NCBI GenBank assembly: GCA_026075535.2
Contig: AP026545.1
Span: forward strand, 3,782,001-3,846,000
Direction: 5' to 3'
Length of the DNA stretch: 64,000 bases
From: Tricholoma matsutake
Taxonomy: Eukaryota > Basidiomycota > Agaricomycetes > Agaricales > Tricholomataceae
A program made the translations under genes and the position numbers. Below are positions 1 through 12,174 of this stretch, piece by piece. Numbering within the stretch: position 1 is the stretch's first letter; each line of letters starts with the position of its first letter. A model generated the notes under the pieces. The model saw only the letters and a program-made list of their open reading frames with translations, was not told where the DNA came from and ran no database searches.

Positions 1-650
1 AGAGTACACCCCACCTCATTCCCCCTCCTGACACAGATAAGCACCTAGCAGAAAAATGGGAGGGCACAGCCCTCTCATCTCTTTGGGAACTTGAAACGAC
101 CACTAAATAGATTTAAACCAAGTATAAGATCTTTGGAAATGAATGGGAACTCACTGAGAAAAAGTATACCCTACCATCCCCCCCCCCTCCTGAGACAGAT
201 GAGCACCTAGCAGAAAAACAGGAGGGCACAGCCCTCTCATCTATTTGGGAACTTGAAATGACCACTGAATAGATTGATATCAAGTATAAGATCATTGTAA
301 ACGAATGGAAACTCACCAAGAAAGAGTATGCCCCACCATCCCCCCCAGGCCCCTCCTGAGACAGATGAGCACCTAGCAAAAAAATGCAAGGTTGCAGCCC
401 TCTTGTCTCTTTGGGAACTTGAAATGACCACTAAATAGATTGAAATCAAGTATAAGATCATTGGAAATGAATGGGAACTCACCAAGAAAGAGTACAACCC
501 ACCATCCCCCCCTCCTGAGACAGATAAGCACCTATTGGAAAAACAGGAGGGTGCAGCCCTCTGGTCTTTTCAGTAACTTGAAACAACTACTAAATAGATT
601 TAAATCAAGTATACAATCACTGAAAACAAGGCAGAACTCACTATAATATG
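1..650. repeat. Tandem repeat, about 162-bp unit, four copies
   Basis: Units begin near 1, 163, 325 and 489. Each contains a C-rich run after GTA(C/T)ACCC, the phrase GAGACAGATGAGCACCTAGC, and an ending near AATGGGAACTCACCAAGAAA. Copies differ by scattered substitutions. Short frames on both strands in this stretch follow the repeat period and are not convincing genes. The array may continue beyond the window edge. Confidence 0.85.
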
Positions 651-742
651 ATGGATTGGATACCCATAAACCCATGGTTAGGGGTACAGTGTTGCACAGG
701 TACAACAATCCGAAACCCATACCTGTACCCATGCATACCCAT

Positions 743-1016
743 TGTTGGAGCAGACTATATACGCTGCACAGTGGAAGAGACAACACGTTCCTTACAACCT
801 ACCTGGGGTTTACTTAGACTTACAGCTAGGGTTAGCAGAGGTAAGAACACTGTATTCCTACTACGGTACAGGTTCTCCTTATATACATAATAATAAGGAT
901 GTCACATGACTCAGGAATGTGTTTACCGCATGTATGTGCAGTAAGCGCAGTAACATGCATATGCTGCATGTATTGCCTCATGTATACAGCATGCATCACT
1001 GGGATTAATTTCAACA
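743..1016 (-). repeat. 3' LTR of copia copy 1
   Basis: 274 bp. It differs from the partner LTR only near 938-970. Every difference is a CG/TG/CA change (TG versus CA, CG versus CA, CA versus CG), as expected if a CpG decayed independently in the two LTRs. Confidence 0.95.
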
Positions 1017-1025
1017 CCCCCCCTC
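1017..1025 (-). promoter_or_regulatory. Polypurine tract of copia copy 1
   Basis: Read on the minus strand this is GAGGGGGGG, directly abutting the 3' LTR. This is the expected site for plus-strand priming of reverse transcription. The same tract is present in copy 2. Confidence 0.85.
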
Positions 1026-1048
1026 AAACTGTACAGTGCTCTAAGCAG

Positions 1049-1471
1049 CTAAGTTTGAATCTCGAAAGTAATTCCGAGAGAGTCTCTAAATTTCCTGAAT
1101 AGGACAGCGCCAAGGTTCTTTGTGAACATGTCAGCTGGGTTATCACTTCCAGGAATGAAAACGACTGTGACTTTGTCATTTTCTATGCATTCGCAGGTGT
1201 AGTGGTAGCGAATGTCTATATGTTTGGTCCTTCTTTCCTGAACTGGATTTGATCCAATAAAGATGGATCCCTGATTATCAGCGCAGATTGGTACACGCTT
1301 CAGTGTATATCCAAGTTCTTGGAATAAGGACTCTATCCACACTATCTGCTGACAAGTGTCGGAGAGAGCCATATATTCGGCTTCTGCGGATGACAGTGCT
1401 ACAGTTTTTTGTAAATGGGACTGCCAGCACACAATGCCACTCGCCAGAGTAGCAAAGTAACCCGTTGTAGA
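1049..1471 (-). pseudogene. pol: Copia copy 1 RNase H (C-terminal end of pol)
   Basis: This continues the reverse transcriptase frame after an in-frame TGA at 1472-1474 and ends at the natural TAG (1049-1051). Visible Ty1/copia RNase H signatures are ALSSAEAEYMAL, DNQGSIFIGSNPV, RTKHIDIRYHYTCE and PADMFTKNL. The aligned codon in copy 2 is CGA (Arg), so the TGA is a CG-to-TG mutation and not a real gene end. Confidence 0.93.
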
Positions 1472-2794
1472 TCAGCGCTTGACAGTGTCAGCTGCCCAAT
1501 CAGAATCTGTGAAGGCCTGCAGCCCCTTGGATTTCTCTCCATCATAGACTATACTGTACTTCTGGGTTCCCACCAGATAGTGCATTATGTACATTGCTTT
1601 GTCTAGATGTTCTTGGCTAGGATTAGCCGAGAATTGTGACATCTTGATTACCGCATAAGCGATATCAGGTCGTGTTCCGAGCATCAGATACAATAAAGAT
1701 CCGATCACAGACTGATATTTCAATCTAAGTGCCGCGTTTGGCGTCGCTGTGTTCTCCGACGGTTTGTAGCCAGTCGGGAGCGGAGTGGGGGCAACTTTGG
1801 CATTTGTCATCTTGAACCTCTCGAGCACTTTGGCAAGATATTCTGTTTGATCGAGTTTGACTTTTGTAGCGGTCTGGGTGACGCGCATGCCTAAGAATTC
1901 CATGACTTTTTCAGTACTACAGCACTCCCAATGCTTCAGGCAAGCATTCTTCTTTTCATCCACAAGTTTCTTGTTCTTGCCCATGAACAAGCCATCGTCA
2001 ACATAGACTAGCGCAATAATGATGCTGCCTGTCTTAGGATCCTTGTGTATGAAGATGCCGGCATTGGAGCTGGCGTGCACAAACCCAATGGTGCGCATAA
2101 ATGCCTCTAGCTCTTTCCACCATGCTAGTGAAGCCTGTTTAAGGCCATACAATGCTCGGTGTAAGCGCATTACTTTGCGCTCTTTACCCTCGAGTCTGAA
2201 ACCCTCGGGTTGATCCATATAGATCTCCTCATCAAGTTTGCCATATAAAAATGCGGTTTTTACATCTAGACCGGTCATATACATGCCTTCTAGAGATGCA
2301 AGGGCAAACATGAGGCGTACGGTCTCGTAGCGGACTACTGGTGAGAAAATCTCATCAAAGTCAACGCCTTTGACTTGTGAAAAGCCTTTGGCCACGAGTC
2401 TGGCTTGTTTTCTTCCGTCCGATTTCATGGAGAAAACCCATCTATTTCTGGTCATTTTCCGATCATGTGGAAGATCGACGATATCATAGACTTGTTGCTT
2501 GCGAAGAGCCTCTAACTCTTCACGACAAGCCTGTTTCCACTCAAGTTGCTGCTGCCAGGGTAGGCATGCAATATCGCGAAATTGGTTTGGAACTAGGCTT
2601 TTTCCACTTGATGGTGTGACTGCTTTTGATAACAGCCAGCGGATAAGCTCATCTCCACCTTCCTTGGTTATCTTTTTAATATAACCTGCTTCGTCTGGTT
2701 CCCCCATTGGGTAATCATGTTCTTGATTATTGGAATTGGGCACACTCTCGTGGGGTGCTGAACTCAGTCCAGCAACCGGTTCTTGCTGTTGAGG
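1472..2794 (-). pseudogene. pol: Copia copy 1 reverse transcriptase
   Basis: This is an RVT_2-family reverse transcriptase. In order it shows NRWVFSMKSDG, ARLVAKGFSQVKGVDF, FSPVVRYETVR, LDVKTAFLYGKLDEEIYMDQPEGF, LYGLKQASLAWW, the catalytic YVDDGLFMG, and the tether GSLLYLMLGTRPDIAY. It runs to DSDWAADTVKR just before the TGA at 1472. The frame is the same as gag and integrase, so it is part of one polyprotein cut only by TGA codons. It would make cDNA in virus-like particles if intact. Confidence 0.94.
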
Positions 2795-3490
2795 TCATGG
2801 TCGTGTTCGGTTATGATCCAAATCTTGACCCACAGACTTCTTCCAATATCGATCACACGCAATGTCTCTCTCTATGTCAGAGGGGAGTCGCTGTTCTCCA
2901 TAGGTATTGCCGGGACGGTTTGGGATTTTCCTCTGCCTGCCTGATCGACGGGGCAATTGCTGCCATTCCTGTTGATCTTCACGTCTTGGATGAAAGTCCT
3001 CAGTGTTAACTGGAGGCGGCGGAGGAGGAGTGTTAGTCGCATCGTCATGCGCCTTTTGCTCACTTGGTAAATCATCATCATCATCTTCTGATGATGGAGG
3101 AAGGGGCAGATTTTGTGGCGGTATAGGGTCATCACCATCTGTTCCAGATGAGTGGTTGTCATCTTCTGGTTCTGGAGGTGGAAAATCACCAAGGTCTGTC
3201 TTGGCAGGAGTTTTAGCTCCGGGACAGCATGGGAACATCGTTTCATCAAATAGTGCCGTGGCACCAATGAATATTGCGCCATTTTGTCGCATGAAACAAT
3301 ATGCTTTAATGCCATCTTCTACTCCAAGGTATGTCATTAACTCTGATCGAGGAGGTAATGTTGTTGGACGTTTTTCCTTTGGTAGATAGACATAAGCACC
3401 GCAACCAAAGACCTTCAGATTGTTTAGATCTGGGCAGACCTTTGTCAGGTCCTCAAAAGGTGTCAGCCATTTCAGGCGCCTTATTGGGGT
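2795..3490 (-). pseudogene. pol: Copia copy 1 integrase C-terminus and acidic linker
   Basis: This segment lies between TGA 3491 and TGA 2795 in the gag-pol frame. It carries the copia integrase C-terminal phrases LKWLTPFEDLT and LKVFGCGAYVYLP, then TYLGVEDGIKAY, followed by a Pro/Asp/Glu/Ser-rich linker (about 3240-2980) and RRSGRQRKIPNRPG before reverse transcriptase. It keeps CGA codons at 3287-3289 and 2888-2890 that are TGA in copy 2. Confidence 0.9.
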
Positions 3491-5185
3491 TCAGTTGTAT
3501 AAATGTGTTGCATGTTCTATGCAAAATTCCCACCATGATTGTGGTAGACAAGCGGTGAATTGCAAAGTTTGTGACTTTTCCATTATTGTCCTTATGGCGC
3601 GCTCTGCGCGCCCATTCTGTTGATGAACGTGGGGTGCAGACATCTCTATTTTGATGCCTAAGTCCTTGAGCTGTTTTTGTAGCTCACGATCCTTGAACTC
3701 CCCCCCTGGATCGACATGCCAGCGCTTGATTGTAGGACCATATTGGGTTTTAGCCATCGCTTGAAATTGTCTAATCGCTGCAGCAGCATCAGATTTCTTT
3801 CTGAGACATTGGACCCAAATATGTGATGTTTTGTCATCCAGAAATACAATGAAGTATTTATGTTTGTGGTACGATAGTACCGGGAGTTCCTTTAGGTTGG
3901 AATGTATTAATTCAAAGGATTTGTCAGCTCGTGAGTCTGACTCGGGAAAAGATTTTGAGGTCATTTTCCCTTCAGCACACCCTGGACATATAATTTTGTC
4001 TTTAGGAATAATTAAATTCCTTGGGAATTTTATGGTGCTTTTAGGCATTTTCCCTAGCGCCTCTTTGGATGGGTGTCCAAGTCGCCTATGCCAAGTCAAG
4101 TAGTCAGCGACATAAATGGTCACGACATTAACCTTTTTGGTGCTCAATATATGAGTCTGAGCCCAATAGATTGTGTCATTCCTCCTTAGAGGGACACAAT
4201 GCATGATCGGGTTTCCATGCTCGATAAATGAAATGTGTGCAGAGGAACCATGCACATCACTTCCGTCTTGTAAAAAGACCCCCATTGACATCAATCGAGT
4301 ATTAATGTCGGGTATGTAGTAGACGGGGTATAACCGCGTTTCACGTGTCTCTGACTTCCCATGACATACTACCTGGTGTTTAATGAAGACTGCTCCTTTT
4401 CCTACTATATGAGTAGTACCAGTGGCCGTTTGGACCAAGGTAGAGTCCTTTCTCAGTAAAGGCTCGTAAGAAGCGAAATCTTTTATTTCACCAGTGAAGT
4501 GTTTTGATGCACCTGAATCCATGATCCAGTCGGCACCTTTCTTACAATCTCCCTTTGCACACATAGCACATATATTAAGATCTAAATAATTCCATGATAC
4601 ATTTAATAGCGGTAAAATTTCATATGAAAAGTTCGCTGTATTCATAGGAACATTAATCTTAGTGCTTGTGGCAGGGAAAAGGACTGACCTGTCATCATAT
4701 GCCCCTGTATCAAGGGGTTCATCGACGAGCATTTCGTCAACAGCTTTCCACACTTCCTCATCAGACACCGGAGGTTCAGATCCGAGGGAGACGGTATCGT
4801 CTTCTACCTCCTCGATCCTAGACTCGGGTTCTGGTTCTATCCTTCTTCTCTTTCCTTCTCGCACCGTCAGGTGCTCTTCCAGCGGTCGCAGATTTTTCGC
4901 GCTGCGCGGAAGTTGCATTTGCTCGAGGGTGTCTCGAGCTTGCTGATATTCGGCATAAACCGAACGAGAGGTAGAGGCCGCGCCCGTATATGCCTGTGCA
5001 GGCGGTCGGCGGCGAGGATCCCTTGTGGGAGTGTGTTCGCGTCTTTCGATGCGCTGTATAAGCGGCATCAGCGGTATGATGGTGCCATTACCATTTATGG
5101 TGGTATAGGCATTGGAGGCGAGGTGGGTATGTTTCTCCTTTGGCTTCTCCTCCTTAGTCTTTCTGTCCCCACGTTGTCCACACTT
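3491..5185 (-). pseudogene. pol: Copia copy 1 zinc knuckle remnant, protease and integrase core
   Basis: After the TGA at 5186-5188 the frame reads KCGQRGD (a zinc-knuckle remnant), a basic and then acidic linker, and the aspartic protease centre WIMDSGASKHFTG. Next come the GAG-pre-integrase motif WHRRLGHPSKEALG with CPGCAEGKM, and the integrase core with FIVFLDDKTSHIW, HVDPGGEFKDREL and HQQNGRAERAIRTIMEK. It ends at EHATHLYN with a TGA where copia elements normally have the Arg of YNRTP. Copy 2 has CAA there. Both are single-step decays of CGA. Confidence 0.94.
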
Positions 5186-5917
5186 TCAGGACGAGTCTCC
5201 ATTGCTGTTTTGCCCTTCTTTGGGCTGCCATTTGGGGTTTCCCCCTTTGCACTTAACAGCAGAAAGTTTGTTGGCCTGAGGCTGGCCAGCGGGCTTTCCT
5301 GCTGCTGTGCGCCTTGAGGCTTCAGTGACAATGGAGTCCTTGACATGTTTAAATGTCAAGGCGCTAGTAGCGGTCATGTTAAGGACTGTTGCGGACAAGG
5401 AATCATACTCGCGCGGCATCACAGCAAGTAGAATCATTGCTTGTACTAGCTCGGGGATGGCGACGTTAGCAGCTGTAAGGCGCTCAAATTTGTCTGCCAT
5501 TCTAGCAATCTCCGGTGCGGGGTTCGCAGCCGGGATCTTGATCGCTATTGCGGACCTAAAGTCCGCGAAGACTTGGGAGGGGCCATCCACACCATAATCG
5601 GTGCGGATGAGATCCCACACCTCCTCAGCAGTGTCCTTTGAGTTGGCATGCTGCCGAATGGAGGGGGCCAGGTGGAGCACTAGGCTACCAATGGCCTGGT
5701 CATTTTTGTTGCTCCAGGTCTGGAGCTTGGCATTAGCATCTGCTACCAAAGTAGCGTTCGTTGCCATCAAGGGAGGCGCCGGGGGCAGTTTTTGCTCCGC
5801 CCCGCTAGTTATTTGCCAGAGGCCCTGAGACCTGAGCCACGCCTTCATTGAGTCAGCCCATTGAATGTAATTTGATCCATCGAAAGTTTGAACAAGTTTC
5901 TCAAGAGTTGAAGACAT
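5186..5917 (-). pseudogene. gag: Copia copy 1 Gag
   Basis: The start ATG is at 5915-5917 and gives MSSTLEKLVQTFDGSNYIQW. This is a fungal copia Gag of the UBN2 type: NYIQWADSMKAWLRSQGLW near the N-terminus, VWDLIRTDYGVDGPSQVF in the middle, and a basic tail before the zinc knuckle. The TGA at 5186 falls in the knuckle region in both copies, so a shared readthrough stop cannot be fully excluded, although a CGA or TGT origin is likelier. The product would be the structural capsid protein. Confidence 0.92.
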
Positions 5918-6150
5918 GATTTTTGTGGTGGCAGCTGTTAAAAGCGCTCAATCAGTCTTTTTACTCAATAAAACACGTTTAACGTTCTCAGGAGAAAACA
6001 CTCCTTCAGAGTGGTTAACCCTAGTCAACCTAGGTTTTATGTGCAGCTCGCAGGGAGCGCAATGCAGCTCACGAAGAGCGCAAGGTTATAATTTGGAGAC
6101 AATGAAGTCAACGTTGTTCGCAGCCAATTAAGGCGCATTCGCGACGTGCC

Positions 6151-6167
6151 CAGCAGGGCCCATAACC
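6151..6167 (-). promoter_or_regulatory. Primer binding site, copia copy 1 (tRNA-iMet half-molecule type)
   Basis: The 17 bases next to the 5' LTR read CAGCAGGGCCCATAACC on the plus strand. This resembles the anticodon stem-loop of eukaryotic initiator tRNA-Met (…CAGGGCUCAUAACC…, anticodon CAU). Drosophila copia is known to prime from a tRNA-iMet fragment cleaved in the anticodon loop. Copy 2 has the same site at 15351-15367. Confidence 0.75.
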
Positions 6168-6441
6168 TGTTGGAGCAGACTATATACGCTGCACAGTGGA
6201 AGAGACAACACGTTCCTTACAACCTACCTGGGGTTTACTTAGACTTACAGCTAGGGTTAGCAGAGGTAAGAACACTGTATTCCTACTACGGTACAGGTTC
6301 TCCTTATATACATAATAATAAGGATGTCACATGACTCAGGAATGTGTTTACCGCATGTATGCACAGTAAGCACAGTAACATGCGTATGCTGCATGTATTG
6401 CCTCATGTATACAGCATGCATCACTGGGATTAATTTCAACA
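6168..6441 (-). repeat. 5' LTR of copia copy 1 (promoter side)
   Basis: 274 bp, TG…CA on the element strand. On that strand it contains the TATA-like TATGTATATAAGGAG, so transcription toward gag would begin within this LTR. The flanking duplication CCCAT is at 6442-6446. Confidence 0.95.
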
Positions 6442-6489
6442 CCCATGACCACATTGTCATGGTGTTACCCATACCCATGCCTTGCCTTA

Positions 6490-6765
6490 AGCCCATCAGA
6501 TCCAGATTCTTCAGCTAATCGCTCTGCCATGCTTGACCCAAGAGGTTCAATTAAGAAACTTGTTGAAGCCAGCTGTTCTTGCAGTAGATGAGGGACCTCA
6601 AACTGCTGGTAAACCAGTCAATTCAGTAGTAAAAGATAAAAGCAGGGAAACAAAGATCATAGAGGGAAACACATGACTTGATGACACATCAATGTTTAAT
6701 CACTAATCTAACATAAACAAACATTAGTAAACAATTCAATGCAGGATCAGTCCAAACTGTAGGGT
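6490..6765. other. Intergenic stretch without recognised features
   Basis: The sequence just before it (6442-6489) is the remainder of a TACCCA-rich repeat ending CATGCCTTGCCTTA, the interrupted target of copia copy 1. I see nothing identifiable in 6490-6765. Confidence 0.5.
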
Positions 6766-9700
6766 CTACGAGCAGGGCTCATAGTCCTGCAACACCGGTT
6801 TCTCTGTGATAAGGTTGAACTTAAGAGATTGGGAGACGTAGTAATGGGACGTATGGCGATTTATGAGCTGAGGATCTGTTTGTAAGTATTGTCTGCCTTT
6901 TGAAAAAGGAAAATTAGATGAATTGTGATTAGATTTTTGTGGATGCTTCCTACCTTGGAAGTTGCCAACAAATGCAAAGGATTTTGTCTTCACATCTTGC
7001 GCATGTTGACAAAAACTGAGAAACTTTGCTCAGTGGACTTCCTCCCCTTCAAGGAAATCCAGTGCCTGCACAGAGCCATTTCCAATGTACTTGATGAAAA
7101 TGCCACTGAGGGAATCATCAATAACCTCCTCCAGAAGAAATGTATCATGCATTTCATCAGCAATTGCAAGGGCACTTTTGATGAATTGCATATTGGGGAC
7201 CGTGAATGGTGGGGGGCCATGTTCCTTCATAAATGAGGCAATAAAATTGTACATGAGCCTCATTAATGCTGATGCCCAATGGAGACAGTTAATTTCAGCA
7301 GTCAACTTAATAATTTGCATGTGGTTGTCATGAACAACATGATTTCCTGTGGTGTTGGCTTGATACCAACACTGCTTGATGACAACCAAAATTGTGTTGC
7401 CAAGAACTGGCTCACCCAGCTGACCAAATGATGCATGTTTGAAAGCGCCATAAATTTGTTTTGCATGATACATCAGCATGACCATCTTTGAATCCATACA
7501 CTCCTTGGTTGCATCAAATGTGCATGAATGTTTGATGAGTGCATTAAAAGTCATCAGCAAAGTCAGGTACACAATGCATTTGATTGCCTTTGTGTTTACT
7601 ACAGAACATGAAACATTAATAGTGAGTACTTCTTACAGTACTTGCAAAGACACATACAGATAGATCAGACATTCTTTTTTGATGGTGCTGTTTGTGCCTG
7701 TAGGGCATGTCATACATCTTCAGCACTTGGCAAGTTGGGCAGGTCATGGATAGGTGGGGTTGAAGATCTACCATTACTGACCTTGCTTGCAGCAGGCCTT
7801 TGTGCTTTAGCTCAAGTGCAGAACTTGATGGATGGTTGGACATCATCTGAGTCATGTGATTGCTGTTGTAACATAGTTAGCAACTGTGTAATTTGCTTTC
7901 TGTGGATTTTTGTCTTACCAAGTGTTGTCTTTTCTTGAAGTTTTGTCTTGCTTTCTCTCCAATTGTAGCATTGTGATGCAAACTGAAAAGTGACTCAGGT
8001 TGAACCTCCATATCATATCCAGTTTCAATTTCAGTAATGTATGAAAGTGACTTTTTCTTGGGCTGTGAAGCAGCCTTGAGCTGATCTAGAAGAGGTGCCA
8101 CAAGGAAAGTTTCAAAAATCAGGCTTGACATATCATCTAACCAGGCATTGGTGACAGTGCCAATAAAGGCACCATGGGTGTTCCAGCATATATCTAGACA
8201 TTATAAGCAAAATAAGATCAGCAGCAGTAAGATATGGCTTACCCAGAATTTGGACACCATATATTTGTGTGCATTGTGCAAATGAGTCCATGAAGTACTT
8301 ACTGCCCATGAACAAGCAATTTCAATTCAGCCATCAAATCAGTATAATTTGACTCTTCACTGACACCAGGGCTTGGCTTGCACTGAAAAACTGCATAAGG
8401 GGCACCTGCAAACTGGCCCTGCAAGACATTTTAGTTGTTGAAGGGAAAACATGAAGGGTTGCCATGCACCATAAATGCAAACTTGGTAGCACCTTTTGAG
8501 AGATACTTGTCCTTGGGTTTATTGCCCTCACTAAAGGGGCACCAGTCCTTTGAGATTTCAATCTTTTCCTCGAGGCTGACAACTTCTTACAGGTTCCCAT
8601 GTTTGTTGATGGTGATTGTTGTCTTTCAAAAGTCATATTGGTCATATGCAATTTGAGGGCTTGCATGGACCATTGACAGCAACTTTTGAGGGTGAAATGA
8701 CCTTGTGTACTCTGTTGCAGTTGAGATACCAAAGTTGTTTAGGTTAGCATCATGTCAGAGCACTGAATGATGACATACTGCGAGATGCCTTTCACTTTGT
8801 GCTTGGCTTAGCAGATGCATGGCTTGCAGAGCAATGTGTAGCTGGTCAGCACATGGAGCTGGTGGACAGTCAGTGGACAGTTGGTGAACTGAACTGAAAT
8901 CTGCCTCGCCATCTAGAATCTTCATCCAAGTTAGTAATCCAGGGAGGACAACAATTACACTACCATAGTGATTGAGCCTCATATGTGAAAACACAGAGAC
9001 CAAGTTGCTGCTCTCTGATGTCAGCCTCAGAGATTTTGGAATCTGCTTTGAGCCCATTGAACATGGCTTCTATGCTGCCTAGGATATGCTTTTCTGTTGG
9101 TTTGAAATGATAAATCAACTTTGCAGATTGGTTTATTCCAAACATAGCACTAGAAATATGTAAACATCAGATTGGGATGCGAGTTGAAATTCTCACTCCT
9201 CAAAATTCAAAGTATTCATGCCATTAATATTTGAAGCAGGTGATTCTACCCACACTTTCTGAAGTTCACTTTGCACATAGTCTAACAGTGATTTTGCCAA
9301 CTCTGTTCTGAAAAACTTTTTTGGGACAGGTAAAAGCTGAGCCTTCAATGATAAAGATTGGCAAAGATGAACAAGTACAGGAAGCACAAAACTTTACTTT
9401 TTTTGCAGCAGCTACACTTTTAGGAAAATAAAAAAGTGTTGCCTCCATGGTGATTGTGTCCCCTTTGACCTGCTTTTTGAGGTTTGAAATCTTGGCCTTG
9501 AGTTTAGTGGCATTGGCAGCTTAAAGTCCAGCATTTAGGGCAGGTGATTGGTTGAGCTGATGCTGAGATGCTGTTGATTGATATTCAGCTGCATGCAAAA
9601 GAATGCTGTCTGCTGTCTTTTCAACTGAGGGTGGAATTTAGGAAGGGGTAGGAGAAATATGCATCACTAATACATACCATTCCTTGCAGCTGAAGTTGGC

Positions 9701-10210
9701 TCTTTGGCAGAGTCAGTTTGGGCCAACAGCTAATTGCCATAGAACTCACCCTCCATACAGCTGCTGCAAAGCAGATTTTTCATGTATGGATATACCATGG
9801 AGCACTGTTTGCACTGTGGCTGCCTCTGTAATCTAAATGAGTATGTGCTCAGAGAGTGGTAATATTGACCTTGCCTCAATTGCCTCCCCCTCTGTAGATG
9901 AAGGCACAGCTGTGAGCTTAATGCACTTCATACAGAATGGTCCATCAAGTCCACAGAACAACACCACACATCCAGAGCAGAGACCCATAACAAGAAGTCC
10001 CAAATGCAGCAAAGGTGGCAGCTCAGAGGGAAGGCACATACTGTTGGTGATGAAGTTTATAACTTTTAGGTTCAAACCATGAATTTGTGCCAGGCAGAGG
10101 CACCATTGCCTACTCATCCCAAACAACGGAGAAACTGATTCATTTTGAATGCTAGATAAATTGGTTGGAGGATAACTTGGTGAATACAAGGCCATATTGT
10201 GCAGGCCCAT
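6766..10210 (-). pseudogene. Decayed alpha-kinase-like gene, copy A
   Basis: Reading the minus strand, an N-terminal zinc ribbon (CSGC…FCMKC, about 10030-9920) is followed by frame-broken sequence. A kinase N-lobe comes next (GAFKHASFGQL, then VVIKQCWYQ, about 7470-7360). The C-lobe reads FLLEEVIDDSLSGIFIKYIG, then TKSFAFVGNFQG and YLQTDPQLIN. The last two blocks join across a probable intron (about 6893-6959) and match the alpha-kinase pattern of a …QG… segment followed by a …TDPQI… segment. Several stops and frame changes lie between 8000 and 9800, so the copy looks inactive. It is related in layout to 56281-58717. Alpha-kinases are atypical Ser/Thr kinases (eEF2K/MHCK type), and the family is expanded in agaricomycetes. 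Confidence 0.7.
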
Positions 10211-11817
10211 CTAAGACATCATGCTGGCATGGAACACAGGCCTTCAAATACTTGGTAAGCTCTGGCAACAGCGAGAGGAGAAGGAGAAGGAGAACTTGAA
10301 AGCATAGCTGAATTCTGCACTTCCTGCCTTAACTGCTCTTCTTCCCACTTTTGTGCTCACCTTTCTTCCCTGTGGTTACAAATTAAAAGGTGGCTGACTG
10401 GTGCACAGGTCAGATCCAACTTAGCAGCTGAACAATGCAGATAGTTGAAACTCAGCAGCTAAACAATGTAGTTGAAGGCGGCCAGTGCTACCACTAGAAC
10501 TGCCATCTGGCCAGGGCCTGGCCCAGCCAGGGTGAGGTTTGTGGATGCAGCAGAGTGTGTTGAGGGCACTTGGGGAAAAACTTGAACATGCCAGTGAATA
10601 TGTTTGGTAAAAGTGGATGACTTCCCATTGATTTTCTATTTCTAAACCTTGTTTTATGGACTTTAAAATCAGGGTTGATGAGTTTGAAGTTTGAATTTAG
10701 AAAACCACAAGAATGAAGTGTTTTTGAGTAAAGGCATGTGACTAATTAGGAAGCAGTCTGACATCACTTATCACATCCTCCAACACGATGCACATTCCTT
10801 GCAATGTGAGCTGAGATTGAAGATGACAATGTGGCTGATGGAGGTCTACTAACCCTAGCTATTATGTTGACCTTGTATTGACCACAGGAGTAGAGCCCAC
10901 TCACCTCAAAATCATTCCACTTGGCCCCATCTACTACTTGTACATCATATTTGGCTTATTCATCTCAAAGTATTACACCATGCAGCAATTTAATGACTGG
11001 GAACTGTACATAAAACTTTTATAAGAGATGAGAAAGTGATGTTCATGACATGTTCATCATCCTTGTTTGTGAGCCAAGATGTGGGAAGACCCCTGGATTG
11101 CCTTATTCAGATTCAAATGTTGATTTAAGGTTTAGAAACCCTCTTGAATTGATGAACTTAGTGATGTCGGACATCTCAGCTGGAGACCCTTAATGCCATT
11201 AATTTGAAGTTAGATATTGAAGTTAGTACTATGGGAAGTCATCCAGTCATCAAATAAAGCCAAATATTGACAAGCTGTCCTTTTGGAATATTGAAATTTG
11301 CCTGAACATAGTGTCCAAGAGCTCCTAACCATGCAAGCAAGCCTCAAATACACAAAAGTGTAATGTTGGCTCAAACAGTCACCCTCAGATCCTTCACCCA
11401 ATATGCCCAGCAGCGGCTGCCTGGATTATCAAAATCATCGCTACCTCTCCACTCGATTTGTTTGGCTGGAATGTGTGGCAAGGAAGCTTGGATTTATATA
11501 GTAAATGAACTGAGAGAAGCAGAGCTTTGAACTTCCTTAGTAATGCATTTTGATCTTGAAATCCTGGCTGGCACTGATGGTGCACTGTACTGAGTCCATC
11601 GGAGTCGCTCCTGACATGTATCAATATGTTTGCACGGCAATATGCAGGAAAGGGGGCAGAAAAAAAGAGCCAGTTTCATCAGCAATCTGACTGATGAGAG
11701 TCATCCAGCAAGACTCTAATTGCTGGAGGTTACTTCCACGATATTCTCCCTTGTGACCCTCCACCACAAGCATCTTGCTTTTAAGTTCTAAGCCCTCAGG
11801 TTAAACCTTTTCACCAT
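10211..11817. other. Non-coding or unrecognised stretch
   Basis: There are no convincing reading frames and no terminal repeats. A segment at about 10500-10570 (CATCTGGCCAGGGCCTGG and following) resembles 60758-60830, which lies upstream of the integrase-like and alpha-kinase genes, so it may be a shared upstream region. Short minus frames at 11210-11690 match nothing I recognise. Confidence 0.4.
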
Positions 11818-12174
11818 GAGTCTGGATGGTATAGGCAACATCTGCCCTGAATTGGTTGATGTGATCACAGACTTGGAAGAATTCCTCACATCAACTACCC
11901 TCAAGAGTGATGATCCAGGTGCCTCCCTGTGGTCTTACAATATTGACAAATAAGTTCATATATGGACATTTCTGTTTTCCTGAGTCACCACAGGAGCACA
12001 GGCTGATGAAGAAGTTTTCAGAGTGGTTGATCGCCCAGGGATGCCTTAAAATGGGAGAAACACCTTTTGGCATGGATGTTGCCATTGTTGATAATAGCAT
12101 GGATAATGTCTCAGTGCATATGAGAGACTTATTATTGTGTCCTTTTTGACAAGTTATTCCTCAGGTGTGACAGC

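Larger units (their letters stand above)
743..6441 (-). mobile_element. Complete Ty1/copia LTR retrotransposon, copy 1
   Basis: Two 274-bp LTRs (743-1016 and 6168-6441) start TG and end CA on the element strand. They are flanked by a perfect 5-bp duplication CCCAT (738-742 and 6442-6446). The internal domain reads on the minus strand as one gag-pol frame from 5917 to a TAG at 1049-1051, in the copia order gag, protease, integrase, reverse transcriptase, RNase H. Only four stops interrupt it (5186, 3491, 2795, 1472). All four are TGA and there is no frameshift, so it inserted recently and decayed by point mutation. It landed in a TACCCA-rich repeat. A second copy lies at 15077-20756. Confidence 0.96.

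Noticed and set aside
2872..3389. Overlapping frames on both strands in the acidic linker of copia
   Set aside because: They arise from the low-complexity GAT/TCC-rich linker; only the gag-pol frame is conserved between copies.
1049..5917. TGA read as a sense codon (recoding) in the copia polyprotein
   Set aside because: At most TGA sites the sister copy has CGA or CAA, and other CpG sites nearby show the same C-to-T pattern. Mutation explains it without a code change.
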